From Geodermatophilus arenarius (GTDB taxonomy: Bacteria; Actinomycetota; Actinomycetes; Mycobacteriales; Geodermatophilaceae): 64,000 nt of DNA. Location: NCBI RefSeq assembly GCF_042654585.1, contig NZ_JBHSGR010000015.1:1-64000 (forward strand). The letters run 5' to 3'. The notes under the pieces were generated by a model that was not told where the DNA came from, searched no databases, and was given only the letters and a program-made list of their open reading frames with translations. Positions 34,198 to 42,783 of this stretch are shown piece after piece. The position numbers were made by a program, and so were the translations under genes. How positions within the stretch are numbered: position 1 is the first letter of the stretch; every line of letters begins with the position of its first letter.

Positions 34198-35505
34198 ATG
34201 AGCTCGACCCCCGTCCGCTCGACGACGCCCGGCGCCGCCGCCCGCGCCGCCGGGTGGGTGGCGCCGCTGTGCTGGATCGCGGTGCTGCTCGACGGCTTCG
34301 ACCTGGTCGTCGTCGGGACCGTCGTCCCCACGCTGCAGGAGCCGGAGGAGTTCGGCCTCACCGGTACCGGCGCCACCGCGGTGATCACCGTCGGCCTGGT
34401 CGGCATGATGATCGGCGCGCTGACCATCGGCACGCTCACCGACCTGGTCGGCCGCCGCAAGGCGCTCATCGGCGCCGTGGCGTCCTTCTCGCTGTTCACC
34501 CTGCTGTGCGCGTTCGCGCCCAACGAGGTCGTGTTCGGGCTGCTGCGCTTCCTCGCGGGCCTGGGCCTGGGCGGCTGCCTGCCGACGGCCATCGCCATGG
34601 TCAACGAGTTCACCCGCGCCGGGCGCAGCGGCCGGGCCACCACGACGATCATGACCGGCTACCACGTCGGCGCCGTGGCCACCGCGGCCCTGGCCATCCC
34701 GGTCATCCCGTCGCTGGGCTGGCGGTGGATGTTCGTCATCGGCGCGGCCCCGGCCCTGGTGCTCGTCCCGCTCATGCTCGCCCGGCTGCCGGAGTCGGCG
34801 TCCTTCCTGCAGGCCGCCGGCCGGCGGGCGGAGGCCGAGGAGGTGGCCCGCCGCCACGGGCTGGAGCTGGAGAGCACGCCCGGCCCGGCACCGGCCGGCG
34901 CCACCGCAGGCGCCGCCTCGACCGTCCGCTCGCTGTTCACCGGCGGGTTCGCCCGCAACACCGTGGCGCTCGGCGTGACCTCGTTCATGGGGCTGCTGCT
35001 GGTCTACGGCCTGAACAACTGGCTGCCGACGATCATGCGCGAGGCCGGCTACGACCTCGGCGACTCGCTGGCGTTCCTGCTGGTGCTCAACATCGGCGCC
35101 ATCGTCGGCCTGCTGGTGGCCGGCACGGTCGCCGACCGCATCGGCGCCCGCACCGCCGGGATGATCTGGTTCGCCTCCGGCGCGCTGTTCCTGGCGCTGC
35201 TGTCGGTCGAGCTGCCCACCGCGGGCCTCTACCTGATGTGCTTCCTCACCGGCTGCTTCGTCTTCTCGGCGCAGGTGCTCGTCTACGCGTTCACCAGCGC
35301 CAACCACCCGCCGGCCGTGCGCGCCACCGCGCTGGGCTGGTCGGCCGGCGCCGGCCGGATCGGCGCGATCGTCGGGCCGGTGGTCACCGGCGCGCTGGTG
35401 ACGGCGGGCATCGCCTTCCCGTGGGGCTTCTACGTGTTCGCCGTCGTCGGCGCGCTGGGCGCGCTGGCCCTGAGCGTCACCCGGACACGGCGCCCCGCGC
35501 GCTAG
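34198..35505 (+). CDS. MFS transporter, aromatic acid:H+ symporter type
   Basis: 435-aa 12-helix permease. Helix 1 carries LLDGFDLVVVGTVVPTLQ, the DGxD motif typical of the AAHS family (PcaK/BenK), and the loop after helix 2 has TDLVGRRKALIGA, the MFS A-motif. A conserved GLNNWLPTIMREAGYDLG opens the second half as in AAHS carriers. Substrate probably an aromatic or other small carboxylate; no catabolic genes are next to it. ATG with GGAGGACACCG upstream. Its TAG stop overlaps that of the convergent PAC2 gene within a CTAG. Confidence 0.87.
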   Translation: MSSTPVRSTTPGAAARAAGWVAPLCWIAVLLDGFDLVVVGTVVPTLQEPEEFGLTGTGATAVITVGLVGMMIGALTIGTLTDLVGRRKALIGAVASFSLFTLLCAFAPNEVVFGLLRFLAGLGLGGCLPTAIAMVNEFTRAGRSGRATTTIMTGYHVGAVATAALAIPVIPSLGWRWMFVIGAAPALVLVPLMLARLPESASFLQAAGRRAEAEEVARRHGLELESTPGPAPAGATAGAASTVRSLFTGGFARNTVALGVTSFMGLLLVYGLNNWLPTIMREAGYDLGDSLAFLLVLNIGAIVGLLVAGTVADRIGARTAGMIWFASGALFLALLSVELPTAGLYLMCFLTGCFVFSAQVLVYAFTSANHPPAVRATALGWSAGAGRIGAIVGPVVTGALVTAGIAFPWGFYVFAVVGALGALALSVTRTRRPAR

Positions 35506-36455
35506 TCGCTTCGACCGCGGCGGTCCTGCTCGGCGAGGAAGCGCTCGAACTCCGCGCCGATCTCGTCGCCGCTGGGCACCTCACCGGCCCCGCCGAGCAG
35601 GTCCTCGCCCTCGCGGGCGGCGGCGAACTGGTCGTACTGCTGCTCCAGCGCCGCCACGACGGCGGTGTTGTCGGCCGAGCGGGCGATCTGCTCGTCGACC
35701 TCGGTGCGGTGCTGCTGCGCCGCCTCGCGCAGGGTCTCGGTGGGGAGCAGCAGCCCGGTGAGCCGGCCCAGCTCCTCGAGCAGGGTGAGCGTGGCGGCCG
35801 GGTAGCTGGCCTGCGCCAGGTAGTGCGGCACGTGCGCGGCCACCCCGAGGGCGTCCACGCCGGCCTCGCCCAGGCGCAGCTCCAGCAGCGCCGAGGCGCT
35901 GCCCGGGACGCGTAGCTCGCCCCAGTAGACGGGGTAGGTCTCGATGAGCTGCCGGCGCGTGGCGTGCGCGGTGACCGTCACCGGCCGGGTGTGCGGCACC
36001 GGCATCGGGATGGCCTGCAGCGCCACCACCGAGGTCACCCCGAGCCGCTCGACCGTCCCGACGACGGCGGCGGCGAAGCCCTCCCACCGGTAGTCCGGCT
36101 CGGGGCCGTGCAGCAGCAGGAACGGCTCGCCGGCGTCGTCCTCCAGCGCCGAGAGCACGATCTCCGGCGCGGCGAAGTCCTCGTAGTGGTCGCCGTTGAA
36201 CGTCATCCGCGGCCGGCGGGCGCGGTAGTCGACCAGCAGGTCCGCGTCGAAGCGCGCGACGGTGCGGTGCGGCAGCGAGGCCAGCAGGTGCGAGGCGGCG
36301 AGCTGGGCGGACGAGGCGGCGTCGAAGTCGCCCGCGAGGGCGTGCACGAGCACCAGGCCCCGCCGCTGCGCGGCCCCGGTGACCGCCTCCTCGGCGGCGA
36401 CGAACGGATCGGCCTCGGGAGTGAGCTCGACGAGCTCCTCCGGTCGCTGCGCCAC
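35502..36455 (-). CDS. PAC2 family protein
   Basis: 317-aa protein of the PAC2 family (proteasome assembly chaperone 2-like; Rv2125 is a mycobacterial member). Recognisable blocks: DADLLVDYRARRPRMTFNGD, LLLHGPEPDYRWEGFAAAV, ALQAIPMPVPHTRPVTVTAH and ELRVPGSASALLELRLGEAG, then a C-terminal acidic helical tail. GTG 36455 is fixed by AGGAGG eight bases upstream; the longer frame is not needed. Function in bacteria unknown; the family is linked to ATP-grasp and proteasome-associated proteins, but no proteasome gene is in this window. Confidence 0.85.
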   Translation of the reverse strand: MAQRPEELVELTPEADPFVAAEEAVTGAAQRRGLVLVHALAGDFDAASSAQLAASHLLASLPHRTVARFDADLLVDYRARRPRMTFNGDHYEDFAAPEIVLSALEDDAGEPFLLLHGPEPDYRWEGFAAAVVGTVERLGVTSVVALQAIPMPVPHTRPVTVTAHATRRQLIETYPVYWGELRVPGSASALLELRLGEAGVDALGVAAHVPHYLAQASYPAATLTLLEELGRLTGLLLPTETLREAAQQHRTEVDEQIARSADNTAVVAALEQQYDQFAAAREGEDLLGGAGEVPSGDEIGAEFERFLAEQDRRGRSD

Positions 36456-36540
36456 GGGGGCACCTCCTGCTGGTCGGACGCCTGCTGATCGGACGTCGTC
36501 AGGCGACAGCGACGGCGGCCCGGCCGGCATTCCCGTCCGG

Positions 36541-37926
36541 TCAGGCCGGCGGCGCGGGGGAGCGGGTCAGGACGGCGCCGTCGTCGTCGCCGGACACCTC
36601 GTGGCGGGTGCCGTCGTCGGCGACCTCGGGATGGCGGCCGTCGAGCGCGTCGCGGGTGTACCGGTAGACGACGGCGATCAGCGCGGCCACCGGCACCCCG
36701 AGGAAGGCGCCGACGATCCCGGCCAGGCTGCCGCCGGCGGTGACGGCGAGGATGACCACCGCGGCGTGCAGGTTGAACCCGCGGCCCTGGATGATCGGCT
36801 GCAGCACGTTGCCCTCGATCTGCTGCACCAGCAGCACGATCCCGAAGACGATCAGCGCCACCGTGAAGCCCTCGTCGACCAGGGCGATCAGCACCGCGAA
36901 GGCGCCGGCGACGAACGCGCCGATGATCGGGACGAACGCGCCGAAGAAGGTCAGCACGGCCAGCGGCACGACCAGCGGCACGTCGAGGATCCACAACCCG
37001 AGGCCGATGAAGAAGGCGTCGACGAAGCCGACGAGGGCCTGCTGCTTGATGAACTCCGACAGGGTCGACCAGGTCTTCTGCGACAGCGCGGCCACGTGCG
37101 GGGCGGCCTTCGGCCCGGTCTGCGCGGCCAGCCACGGCACCCAGCGCGGCCCGTCCTTGATGAAGAAGAACGCCAGCACCAGCGCCAGCAGCAGGTTGAG
37201 CAGGCCGTTGCCGACGGCGGAGGCGCCGGTGGCGGCGTAGCCCGCGATGTTGGAGGCGTTCGACTGCACCGAGTCGATGGCCTGGTCGACGTACTGGCCG
37301 ATCTGCTCCTCGTCGATGTTCAGCGGCGGCCCCTGCAGCCACTGCTGGACCTGCTCCAGGCCGCTGGCGGCCTGGTCGGCGAGCTCGGTGACCTGGTCGG
37401 CGACCTGTGGCGCGATGACCGCGATGAGCCCTCCGATGAGGCCCAGGAACAGCAGCAGCACGACCGCCGCGGCCAGGGCGGGGGGCCAGCCGTGCCGGCG
37501 CAGGAACCGGGTGGGCGGCCACAGCACGGTGGCGAACAGCAGGCCGAGGATGACCGGCAGCAGGATGACCCACAGCTTGCCGAGGACCCAGCCGATCACC
37601 ACCAGTGCCGCGCTGATGAGCAGCAGTTGCGCGGAGGCGACGGCGAGCGTGCGGGTGGCCGACACCGCCCGCTCGCCGCGCTGCCAGGCCGGGGCGGGGG
37701 CCGCCGTGGCGTCGTGGTCGTCGGCGCGCGGGTCGCCCGGGCCGCCCTCGCCGGTGAGCGTGGGGGTGGCGCGCTCTTCGCCGACCGGCCGGCCGCCGGG
37801 CACGGCGCCGGGCGCAGCGCCTGCCGCGCGGTCCCGGGCCGGGGGAGCACCGGCGGCGGACGCGCCGCCACCGGCCGGGGCGTCGTCCCGGCCGGTGGCG
37901 GCGCGTCCGGACAGGCGGAACCTCAT
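36541..37926 (-). CDS. AI-2E/PerM family transporter (1)
   Basis: 461-aa membrane protein. A hydrophilic Ala/Pro/Arg-rich N-terminus of about 100 residues is followed by eight predicted helices: paired N-terminal helices LLLISAALVVIGWVLGKLWV, the long amphipathic region around QVADQVTELADQAASGLEQV, and the conserved C-terminal part GAFVPIIGAFVAGAFAV and LQPIIQGRGFNLHAAVVILA. These are AI-2E/PerM signatures. Members export AI-2 or act as Na+/H+ antiporters; substrate not predictable. ATG 37926, or GTG six bases earlier in the reading direction. A second member of the family lies at 40966-42291. Confidence 0.88.
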   Translation of the reverse strand: MRFRLSGRAATGRDDAPAGGGASAAGAPPARDRAAGAAPGAVPGGRPVGEERATPTLTGEGGPGDPRADDHDATAAPAPAWQRGERAVSATRTLAVASAQLLLISAALVVIGWVLGKLWVILLPVILGLLFATVLWPPTRFLRRHGWPPALAAAVVLLLFLGLIGGLIAVIAPQVADQVTELADQAASGLEQVQQWLQGPPLNIDEEQIGQYVDQAIDSVQSNASNIAGYAATGASAVGNGLLNLLLALVLAFFFIKDGPRWVPWLAAQTGPKAAPHVAALSQKTWSTLSEFIKQQALVGFVDAFFIGLGLWILDVPLVVPLAVLTFFGAFVPIIGAFVAGAFAVLIALVDEGFTVALIVFGIVLLVQQIEGNVLQPIIQGRGFNLHAAVVILAVTAGGSLAGIVGAFLGVPVAALIAVVYRYTRDALDGRHPEVADDGTRHEVSGDDDGAVLTRSPAPPA

Positions 37927-38004
37927 GGTCACATCGCACCACGGATCACCGCGGCCCACCGCCCGACGGCGGGAGGGGCGCAGGCCGCGGCTAGCGTCGG
38001 GGAC

Positions 38005-38469
38005 GTGCCCAGGACCGCCAGAGCCGACCGGGTCGAGCGCGCCGAGCTGCTCGACTTCCTCCGCCCGCGGCACCGCGCGGTGCTGCTCACCCGGCGCCGC
38101 GAGGGCGGGGTGCAGCTGTCCCCGGTGACCTACGGCGTCGACGCCGAGGGGCGGGTCGTCGTCAGCACCTACCCGCAGCGCGCCAAGGTGCGCAACGCCC
38201 GCCGCGACCCCGCCGTCTCCCTCTGCGTGCTGTCCGACGACTGGGACGGCGCGTGGGTGCAGGTGGACGGCCGGGCCGAGGTGCTGGACCTGCCGGAGGC
38301 GCTGGAGCCGCTGGTCGAGTACTTCCGGTCGATCAGCGGCGAGCACCCCGACTGGGACGAGTACCGCGCCGCGATGGCCCGGCAGGGGAAGTCGCTGCTG
38401 CGCGTCACGATCGAGCGCTGGGGCCCGGTGGCCACCGGCGGCTTCCCGCCCGAGCTCGCGCAGGACTGA
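38005..38469 (+). CDS. PPOX-class F420-dependent flavin/deazaflavin oxidoreductase
   Basis: 154-aa split-beta-barrel protein of the pyridoxamine-5'-phosphate-oxidase-like family. Blocks: LLDFLRPRHRAVLLTRRREG, QLSPVTYGVDAEGRVVVSTY, RAKVRNARRDPAVSLCVL and the C-terminal MARQGKSLLRVTIERWGPV. This set is typical of the F420-dependent subgroup (TIGR03618-like) widespread in actinobacteria. GTG start at 38005. Divergent from the exporter gene. Substrate unknown; family members reduce quinones, biliverdin or xenobiotics with F420H2. Confidence 0.82.
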   Translation: MPRTARADRVERAELLDFLRPRHRAVLLTRRREGGVQLSPVTYGVDAEGRVVVSTYPQRAKVRNARRDPAVSLCVLSDDWDGAWVQVDGRAEVLDLPEALEPLVEYFRSISGEHPDWDEYRAAMARQGKSLLRVTIERWGPVATGGFPPELAQD

Positions 38470-38530
38470 CCGGCGCGCCGGGCAAGCCCAGGAGCTTGCA
38501 CCCGGCCCGGCCGGCGGCGACGCTGCGCGC

Positions 38531-39076
38531 GTGCCCCTGGCTGTCGCCTGCGCCCCGCTGACCGCGGGCCCCGCCGCCGGCGCGCCCCCGGCGGTCCTCG
38601 GGGCCGGCGCGCGGGCGGTGGGGGAGGGCTGGGCGGCCGTCCTCGACGACGCCCCGGTCGCGGTCGACACCGTCGTCGCGCTGGTGCGGGAGGGCGGCCG
38701 GCGGATCGTCGTCGGCGCCGGGCCGGCCGGTCCCGGTGACGGCCCGGTGCTGCTCGCCGCGCGCCGCGCACTGGAGGCCGCCGGGCGCCGCCCGGCGCGG
38801 CTGGCCGTGCGCGGGTCCGACGCCGAGGCCGCCGCCGACGCCCAGGCGGTGCTCACCGCGCTCGCCGTCCTCCTCGCCCGCCGCAGCGCCGCGGCCTGGG
38901 CCGCCGTCGACCTGGTCGCGGCCGGCGCCACGCGGGCCGCCGCGGCCGCCGAGCTGGGCGTCTCCCGGCAGGCGGTCGCGCAGCGCCTGGCCGCCGGGTC
39001 CTGGGAGCTGGAGCTGGAGCTGCGGCCGGCCGCCGCGCGGCTGCTCGCCCGCGCCGCCGGCCGGCCGCCCGGTTGA
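38531..39076 (+). CDS. SatD-like protein with C-terminal HTH
   Basis: 181-aa Ala-rich protein. The C-terminal 60 residues contain a clear helix-turn-helix, GATRAAAAAELGVSRQAVAQ, followed by a Trp-Glu-Leu-rich tail. The arrangement (long alpha/beta N-terminus, then LTQ-like HTH) resembles the C-terminal half of SatD-family proteins. The N-terminal half (VDTVVALVREGGRRIVVGAG) has no motif I can place. GTG start at 38531. Probably a DNA-binding or DNA-associated protein; identity uncertain. Confidence 0.55.
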   Translation: MPLAVACAPLTAGPAAGAPPAVLGAGARAVGEGWAAVLDDAPVAVDTVVALVREGGRRIVVGAGPAGPGDGPVLLAARRALEAAGRRPARLAVRGSDAEAAADAQAVLTALAVLLARRSAAAWAAVDLVAAGATRAAAAAELGVSRQAVAQRLAAGSWELELELRPAAARLLARAAGRPPG

Positions 39077-39144
39077 GGGACGCCGCCGCGCGCGGTGATC
39101 ACCGGTCGCGGAGGATGGGGTCGTCCCACCCCGCAGGAGGTCCC

Positions 39145-39684
39145 GTGTCCGAACCCGTGCAGCCGCTGCGCAACGCCGAGCTCCTCGGCGTCTACGTCAA
39201 CGACCACCTCGCCTCGGCCACCGGCGGCATCGAGCTGGTCTGCCGGATGCTGGGCGTGCACCGCGGCTCGCGCTGGGAGGCGCCGCTGACCCAGCTGCTC
39301 GGCGAGCTGCGCGAGGAGAAGTCCTCGCTGCTGGCCACGGCCCGGGCGCTCGGCATCCCGGTGCGGCAGTACAAGCAGCTCGGCGTCTGGCTGGCGGAGA
39401 AGATCACCCGCGCCAAGCTCAACGGCCGGCTGCTGTCCCGCTCGCCGCTGTCGGACCTCGTCGAGTTCGAGTTCCTCGCCTCCGGGGTGCGCGCCAAGCG
39501 CAGCGGCTTCGAGACGCTGCGGATCGTCGCCGAGGCCGACGACCGCCTGGACCGGGCCGAGCTCGACCGGCTCATCGACCAGGCGCACCGGCAGTACTCG
39601 TGGCTCACCGACGCCCGCCGCGAGGTGGCCGCCGCCGTCTTCGGCGGCCGCGCGGGGGCCGCCGAGCGCACCGGCGGCGTCTGA
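39145..39684 (+). CDS. Conserved hypothetical helical protein (ferritin-like fold possible)
   Basis: 179-aa nearly all-helical protein: LLGVYVNDHLASATGGIELV, LTQLLGELREEKSSLLATAR, VWLAEKITRAKLNGRLLSRS, SDLVEFEFLASGVRAKRSGF and a last helix to residue 165. The pattern N/D-H and E-L/E-E in the first and second helices suggests a ferritin-like four-helix bundle, but a clear di-iron ExxH set is not complete. GTG 39145 has GCAGGAGG at ideal distance. Function not known; neighbours (dienelactone hydrolase, PPOX) give no decisive hint. Confidence 0.7.
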   Translation: MSEPVQPLRNAELLGVYVNDHLASATGGIELVCRMLGVHRGSRWEAPLTQLLGELREEKSSLLATARALGIPVRQYKQLGVWLAEKITRAKLNGRLLSRSPLSDLVEFEFLASGVRAKRSGFETLRIVAEADDRLDRAELDRLIDQAHRQYSWLTDARREVAAAVFGGRAGAAERTGGV

Positions 39685-39731
39685 CCCGGGTCCCTCGCGC
39701 GGTGCTCCGCGCCGCCTGGTAGCACAGGGTC

Positions 39732-40499
39732 ATGTGCCACGACCCCGCCAGCCGCCCGCCCGCCCCGCCGCGCACGGGGGAGGTCGGCGACCGCGGCCTC
39801 ACCGTGCTCACCGCGGCCGACGGCACGGAGGTCTCCGCCGCCTGGGCGCTGCCCGCCGACGTCGCGGCCGCGCCCGCCGGCGTGGTGGTCCTCCCGGACA
39901 TCCGCGGGCTGCACCCGTACTACGTCGCGCTGACCGAGCGCTTCGCCGAGGCCGGCGTGCCCGCCGTCGCCCTCGACTACTTCGGCCGCACCGCCGGCAC
40001 GGCCGGGAGCGGCACGCGCGACGCGGGCTTCGACTGGCAGACGCACGTCCCGCAGACCACGCCCGAGGGCGTCGACGCCGACCTCACCGCGGCCGTCGCC
40101 GAGCTGCGCCGGCGCACCCGGCCCGACCTGCCGGTGGTCACCGTCGGCTTCTGCTTCGGCGGCAGCCACTCCTGGCGGCAGTCCGGCGGCGACCTCGACG
40201 TCGCCGCCTGCGTGGGCTTCTACGGCCGGCCGGCCATGGTCGGCGACGCCGCCGCGCGGGCCTCGCGCCCGACGCTGATGGTGATCGCCGGTGCCGACGC
40301 CGCCACCCCCGTCGAGGACCAGCTCGCCCTCGCGGAGACGATGCGCGCCGCGGGCGCCGACGTCGAGACCGCGGTCTACGACGGCGCCCCGCACTCCTTC
40401 TTCGACCGCGCCGCGCCCGAGTGGGAGGAGGCCTGCCAGGACGCCTGGCGGCGGATCCTGGCCCTCGTCGACGGCCTCGGGGCGGGGGCGCGGTCGTGA
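39732..40499 (+). CDS. Dienelactone hydrolase family protein
   Basis: 255-aa alpha/beta hydrolase of the DLH type. Catalytic Cys141 in VGFCFGGSHSW, His221 in APHSFFDR, and an Asp in VIAGADAATP complete the triad. The N-terminal part VVVLPDIRGLHPYYVALTER is typical. Real dienelactone hydrolases open lactones from chlorocatechol cleavage; many family members have other, unknown ester substrates. ATG 39732 (MCHDPASR). The stop overlaps the GTG of the ankyrin gene, so both are made together. Confidence 0.87.
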   Translation: MCHDPASRPPAPPRTGEVGDRGLTVLTAADGTEVSAAWALPADVAAAPAGVVVLPDIRGLHPYYVALTERFAEAGVPAVALDYFGRTAGTAGSGTRDAGFDWQTHVPQTTPEGVDADLTAAVAELRRRTRPDLPVVTVGFCFGGSHSWRQSGGDLDVAACVGFYGRPAMVGDAAARASRPTLMVIAGADAATPVEDQLALAETMRAAGADVETAVYDGAPHSFFDRAAPEWEEACQDAWRRILALVDGLGAGARS

Positions 40500-40894
40500 G
40501 CGAGCCGATCGACCCCGGGGTCATCGAGCTGGCCGCGCGGGTCTTCGACCTCGCCCGCTTCGGCCACACCGAGGAGCTGGTCGCCTACGTCGACGCCGGC
40601 GTCCCGGTGGACCTCACCAACGACAAGGGCGACACGCTGCTGATCCTCGCCGCCTACCACGACCACCCGGGGACGGTGGCCGCGCTGCTCGAGCGCGGCG
40701 CCGACCCGGGCCGGGCCAACGACCGGGGCCAGACGGCGCTGGCCGCGGCGGTGTTCCGCCGCTCGGAGGCCGGCGTACGGGCGCTGCTGGCCGCCGGCGC
40801 CGACCCCGACGCCGGCGGGCCGAGCGCGCGCGAGACCGCGGCGTTCTTCGACCTGCCGGAGATGGCCGCGCTGCTCGAGGGCCGCACCGGCTGA
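40496..40894 (+). CDS. Ankyrin repeat protein
   Basis: 132-aa protein of about three to four ankyrin repeats: KGDTLLILAAYHDHPGTVAA, LLERGADPGRANDRGQTALA, LLAAGADPDAGGPS. The repeats show the usual GxTxLxxAA and LLxxGADP features. GTG overlaps the dienelactone hydrolase stop by 4 bases (GTGA), so it is translationally coupled and probably binds that hydrolase or another partner. Similar small actinobacterial ankyrin proteins are often next to catalases or enzymes they stabilise (general knowledge). No membrane segment. Confidence 0.88.
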   Translation: MSEPIDPGVIELAARVFDLARFGHTEELVAYVDAGVPVDLTNDKGDTLLILAAYHDHPGTVAALLERGADPGRANDRGQTALAAAVFRRSEAGVRALLAAGADPDAGGPSARETAAFFDLPEMAALLEGRTG

Positions 40895-40965
40895 GGCTCC
40901 CCGCGGGAGCCGCACCGCCGTGACACCCTGGGGCGTCACGGCGCCGTCACGGGGGGAGGACGTCC

Positions 40966-42291
40966 ATGGTCGCGCAGTCGCACCTGCCCGAGCCGGGTGC
41001 GGAGCGGGCGCGCTCCGGCGCCTCCCGGGTGGTCCCCCCGGAGCCCACCGAGCTGCCGGGGGACCTCGCCGACGGGCTGCCCCTGGCCGCCGACGTCCCG
41101 CTCGCACCCCTCGACGGCGGCCCGGCGCCGGGACCGGCCGCTCCGCTCACCGGCCCGGGCGGGCTGCCCCGCTGGCTGGTGCTGCTGGTCGGCGCCGCGG
41201 CCGCGACGATCGCCGTCGCCGGGGTGCGCGAGATCGCCTGGCTGGTCGCGCCGGTGCTCCTGGCGCTGGTCGTCGTCGTGGCGCTCATGCCGGTGCAGCG
41301 CTGGCTGCTGCGCCACCACGTGCCGCGCTGGGCGGCGGCCGGCGTCCTGCTGCTGCTCGTGTGGGGCGTGCTGCTCGGCCTCGGGTCGCTGCTGGTCGTC
41401 GCGATCGCCCAGTTCGCCGTCCTGCTGCCCGACTACGCCCCGCAGTTTGCGGTGCTGCTGGACGACACGGTGCAGCGGCTCGACGAGGCCGGGCTGTCCT
41501 CGACGCAGATCCAGGACCTGGTCGACCGGTTCGACTACGGCCAGCTCGTGGGCCTGGCCACCGATCTGCTCGCTCGGGTCACCGACACCGCCAGCACGCT
41601 GGTGCTGCTGCTGTCGGCGATGGTCTTCCTCGCCATCGAGTCCGGCGGGTTCGGCCGCCGGCTGGCGCTGGTCGCCGAGGACCGGCCGCACCTGCCCATC
41701 GCGCTCGGCCTGTTCGCCCGCGGCACCCGCAGCTACCTGCTGGTGAGCACGGTGTTCGGCGCGATCGTGGCGGTGGGCGACACCGTCGCGCTGGCGATCC
41801 TCGAGGTCCCGCTGCCGGTGCTGTGGGGCCTGCTGTCGTTCATCACCAACTACGTGCCCAACATCGGGTTCGTGCTCGGCGTCATCCCGCCGGCGCTGCT
41901 CGGGCTGCTCGCCGGCGGCTGGACCGAGTTCTGGGTGGTCATCGTCGTCTACTCGCTGCTCAACTTCGTCGTGCAGACGCTCATCCAGCCGCGCTTCGTC
42001 GGCGACTCGGTGGGCCTGTCGATGACGGTCACCTTCCTCGCGCTGCTGTTCTGGGGCTGGGTGCTGGGCGCGCTGGGCGCGCTGCTGGCCATCCCGCTCA
42101 CGCTGCTGGTGAAGGCGCTGCTGGTCGACGTCGACCCGCGCGGGCACTGGCTCGACGCGCTGCTGCGGGAGGAGCCGAGAGCCCCGCGGACCAGCCGCGC
42201 ACGGCAGCGCGCGCAGGCCCGGCGGGCGGCGCTGGCCTCGGTCCGGGCGCTGCACCCGCACTGGCCCTCGCGGCGTGGATCCGGGGACTGA
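40966..42291 (+). CDS. AI-2E/PerM family transporter (2)
   Basis: 441-aa membrane protein. Hydrophilic first 65 residues, then helices PRWLVLLVGAAAATIAVAGV, APVLLALVVVVALMPVQRWL and VLLLLVWGVLLGLGSLLVVA; a soluble loop (DDTVQRLDEAGLSSTQIQDL); and the conserved C-terminal block LLSFITNYVPNIGFVLGVIP with LIQPRFVGDSVGLSMTVTFL. Same family as the gene at 36541-37926 but only distantly similar in sequence and in the opposite orientation, so not a recent tandem duplicate. ATG with GGGGGGAGGACGTCC upstream. Substrate unknown. Confidence 0.88.
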   Translation: MVAQSHLPEPGAERARSGASRVVPPEPTELPGDLADGLPLAADVPLAPLDGGPAPGPAAPLTGPGGLPRWLVLLVGAAAATIAVAGVREIAWLVAPVLLALVVVVALMPVQRWLLRHHVPRWAAAGVLLLLVWGVLLGLGSLLVVAIAQFAVLLPDYAPQFAVLLDDTVQRLDEAGLSSTQIQDLVDRFDYGQLVGLATDLLARVTDTASTLVLLLSAMVFLAIESGGFGRRLALVAEDRPHLPIALGLFARGTRSYLLVSTVFGAIVAVGDTVALAILEVPLPVLWGLLSFITNYVPNIGFVLGVIPPALLGLLAGGWTEFWVVIVVYSLLNFVVQTLIQPRFVGDSVGLSMTVTFLALLFWGWVLGALGALLAIPLTLLVKALLVDVDPRGHWLDALLREEPRAPRTSRARQRAQARRAALASVRALHPHWPSRRGSGD

Positions 42292-42376
42292 CCAGCGCGT
42301 TCGGGGAATGTCAGGGGTCGGGAGGACGTTGTCCACAAGCCGGGGAACGGTCCCGGCGAGACCCCGAGGAGGACCC

Positions 42377-42643
42377 GTGAAGGGCGATCGTGTCGAGGTC
42401 GTCATCGACGCCGGTGGCGACACCCGAACCTACGAGATCGAGGCCACCCGCGCCGGGCGCCGGGTGGACGTGTCCCACGGCCGCGGCATCGTGGAGGTCA
42501 CCGAGACCACCCGCGGCGGCACGCCCGTGCGCACCGCACGCTTCATGTCCGGGAGGGTGCTCGCGCTGGTCGAGCACCCGGCGGCCCGCCCGGTGTTCGA
42601 GGACGACGACGAGCCGGTGACCCCGCTGCGCCGCAGCGCGTGA
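42377..42643 (+). CDS. Small conserved hypothetical protein
   Basis: 88-aa protein, VKGDRVEVVIDAGGDTRTYE, alternating beta-strand pattern and basic surface, ending in an acidic stretch FEDDDEPVTPLRRSA. GTG 42377 is well supported by GAGGAGGACCC. Not recognised; the many short strands suggest a small beta barrel. It is followed directly by the dispersed repeat copy 2. Confidence 0.7.
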   Translation: MKGDRVEVVIDAGGDTRTYEIEATRAGRRVDVSHGRGIVEVTETTRGGTPVRTARFMSGRVLALVEHPAARPVFEDDDEPVTPLRRSA

Positions 42644-42685
42644 GGGAGGACCTCCCTGCCCCCCTCGAAGGACCCTCCTGCCCCC

Positions 42686-42725
42686 CGCCACTCGCAGGCT
42701 CGCGGCGGGACCCTGCAGGGAGGCC
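42686..42725. repeat. Dispersed 40-bp repeat, copy 2
   Basis: 37/40 match to 731-770. Here the upstream GAGGGAGGACCTCCCTGCCC part is separated from the core by an extra 23 bases, and a further CCCCTGCAGGGAGGCC half-copy follows at about 42746-42761, so this is a compound copy. Confidence 0.6.
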
Positions 42726-42783
42726 GGTCGAGGCTCCCAGCGGGCCCCTGCAGGGAGGCCGTTCCGGCAGCTCACCCGAGCTG

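Noticed and set aside
36541..39588. 1015-codon extension of the AI-2E transporter frame
   Set aside because: The N-terminal 550 codons are antisense to PPOX, SatD-like and helical protein genes. True start 37926.
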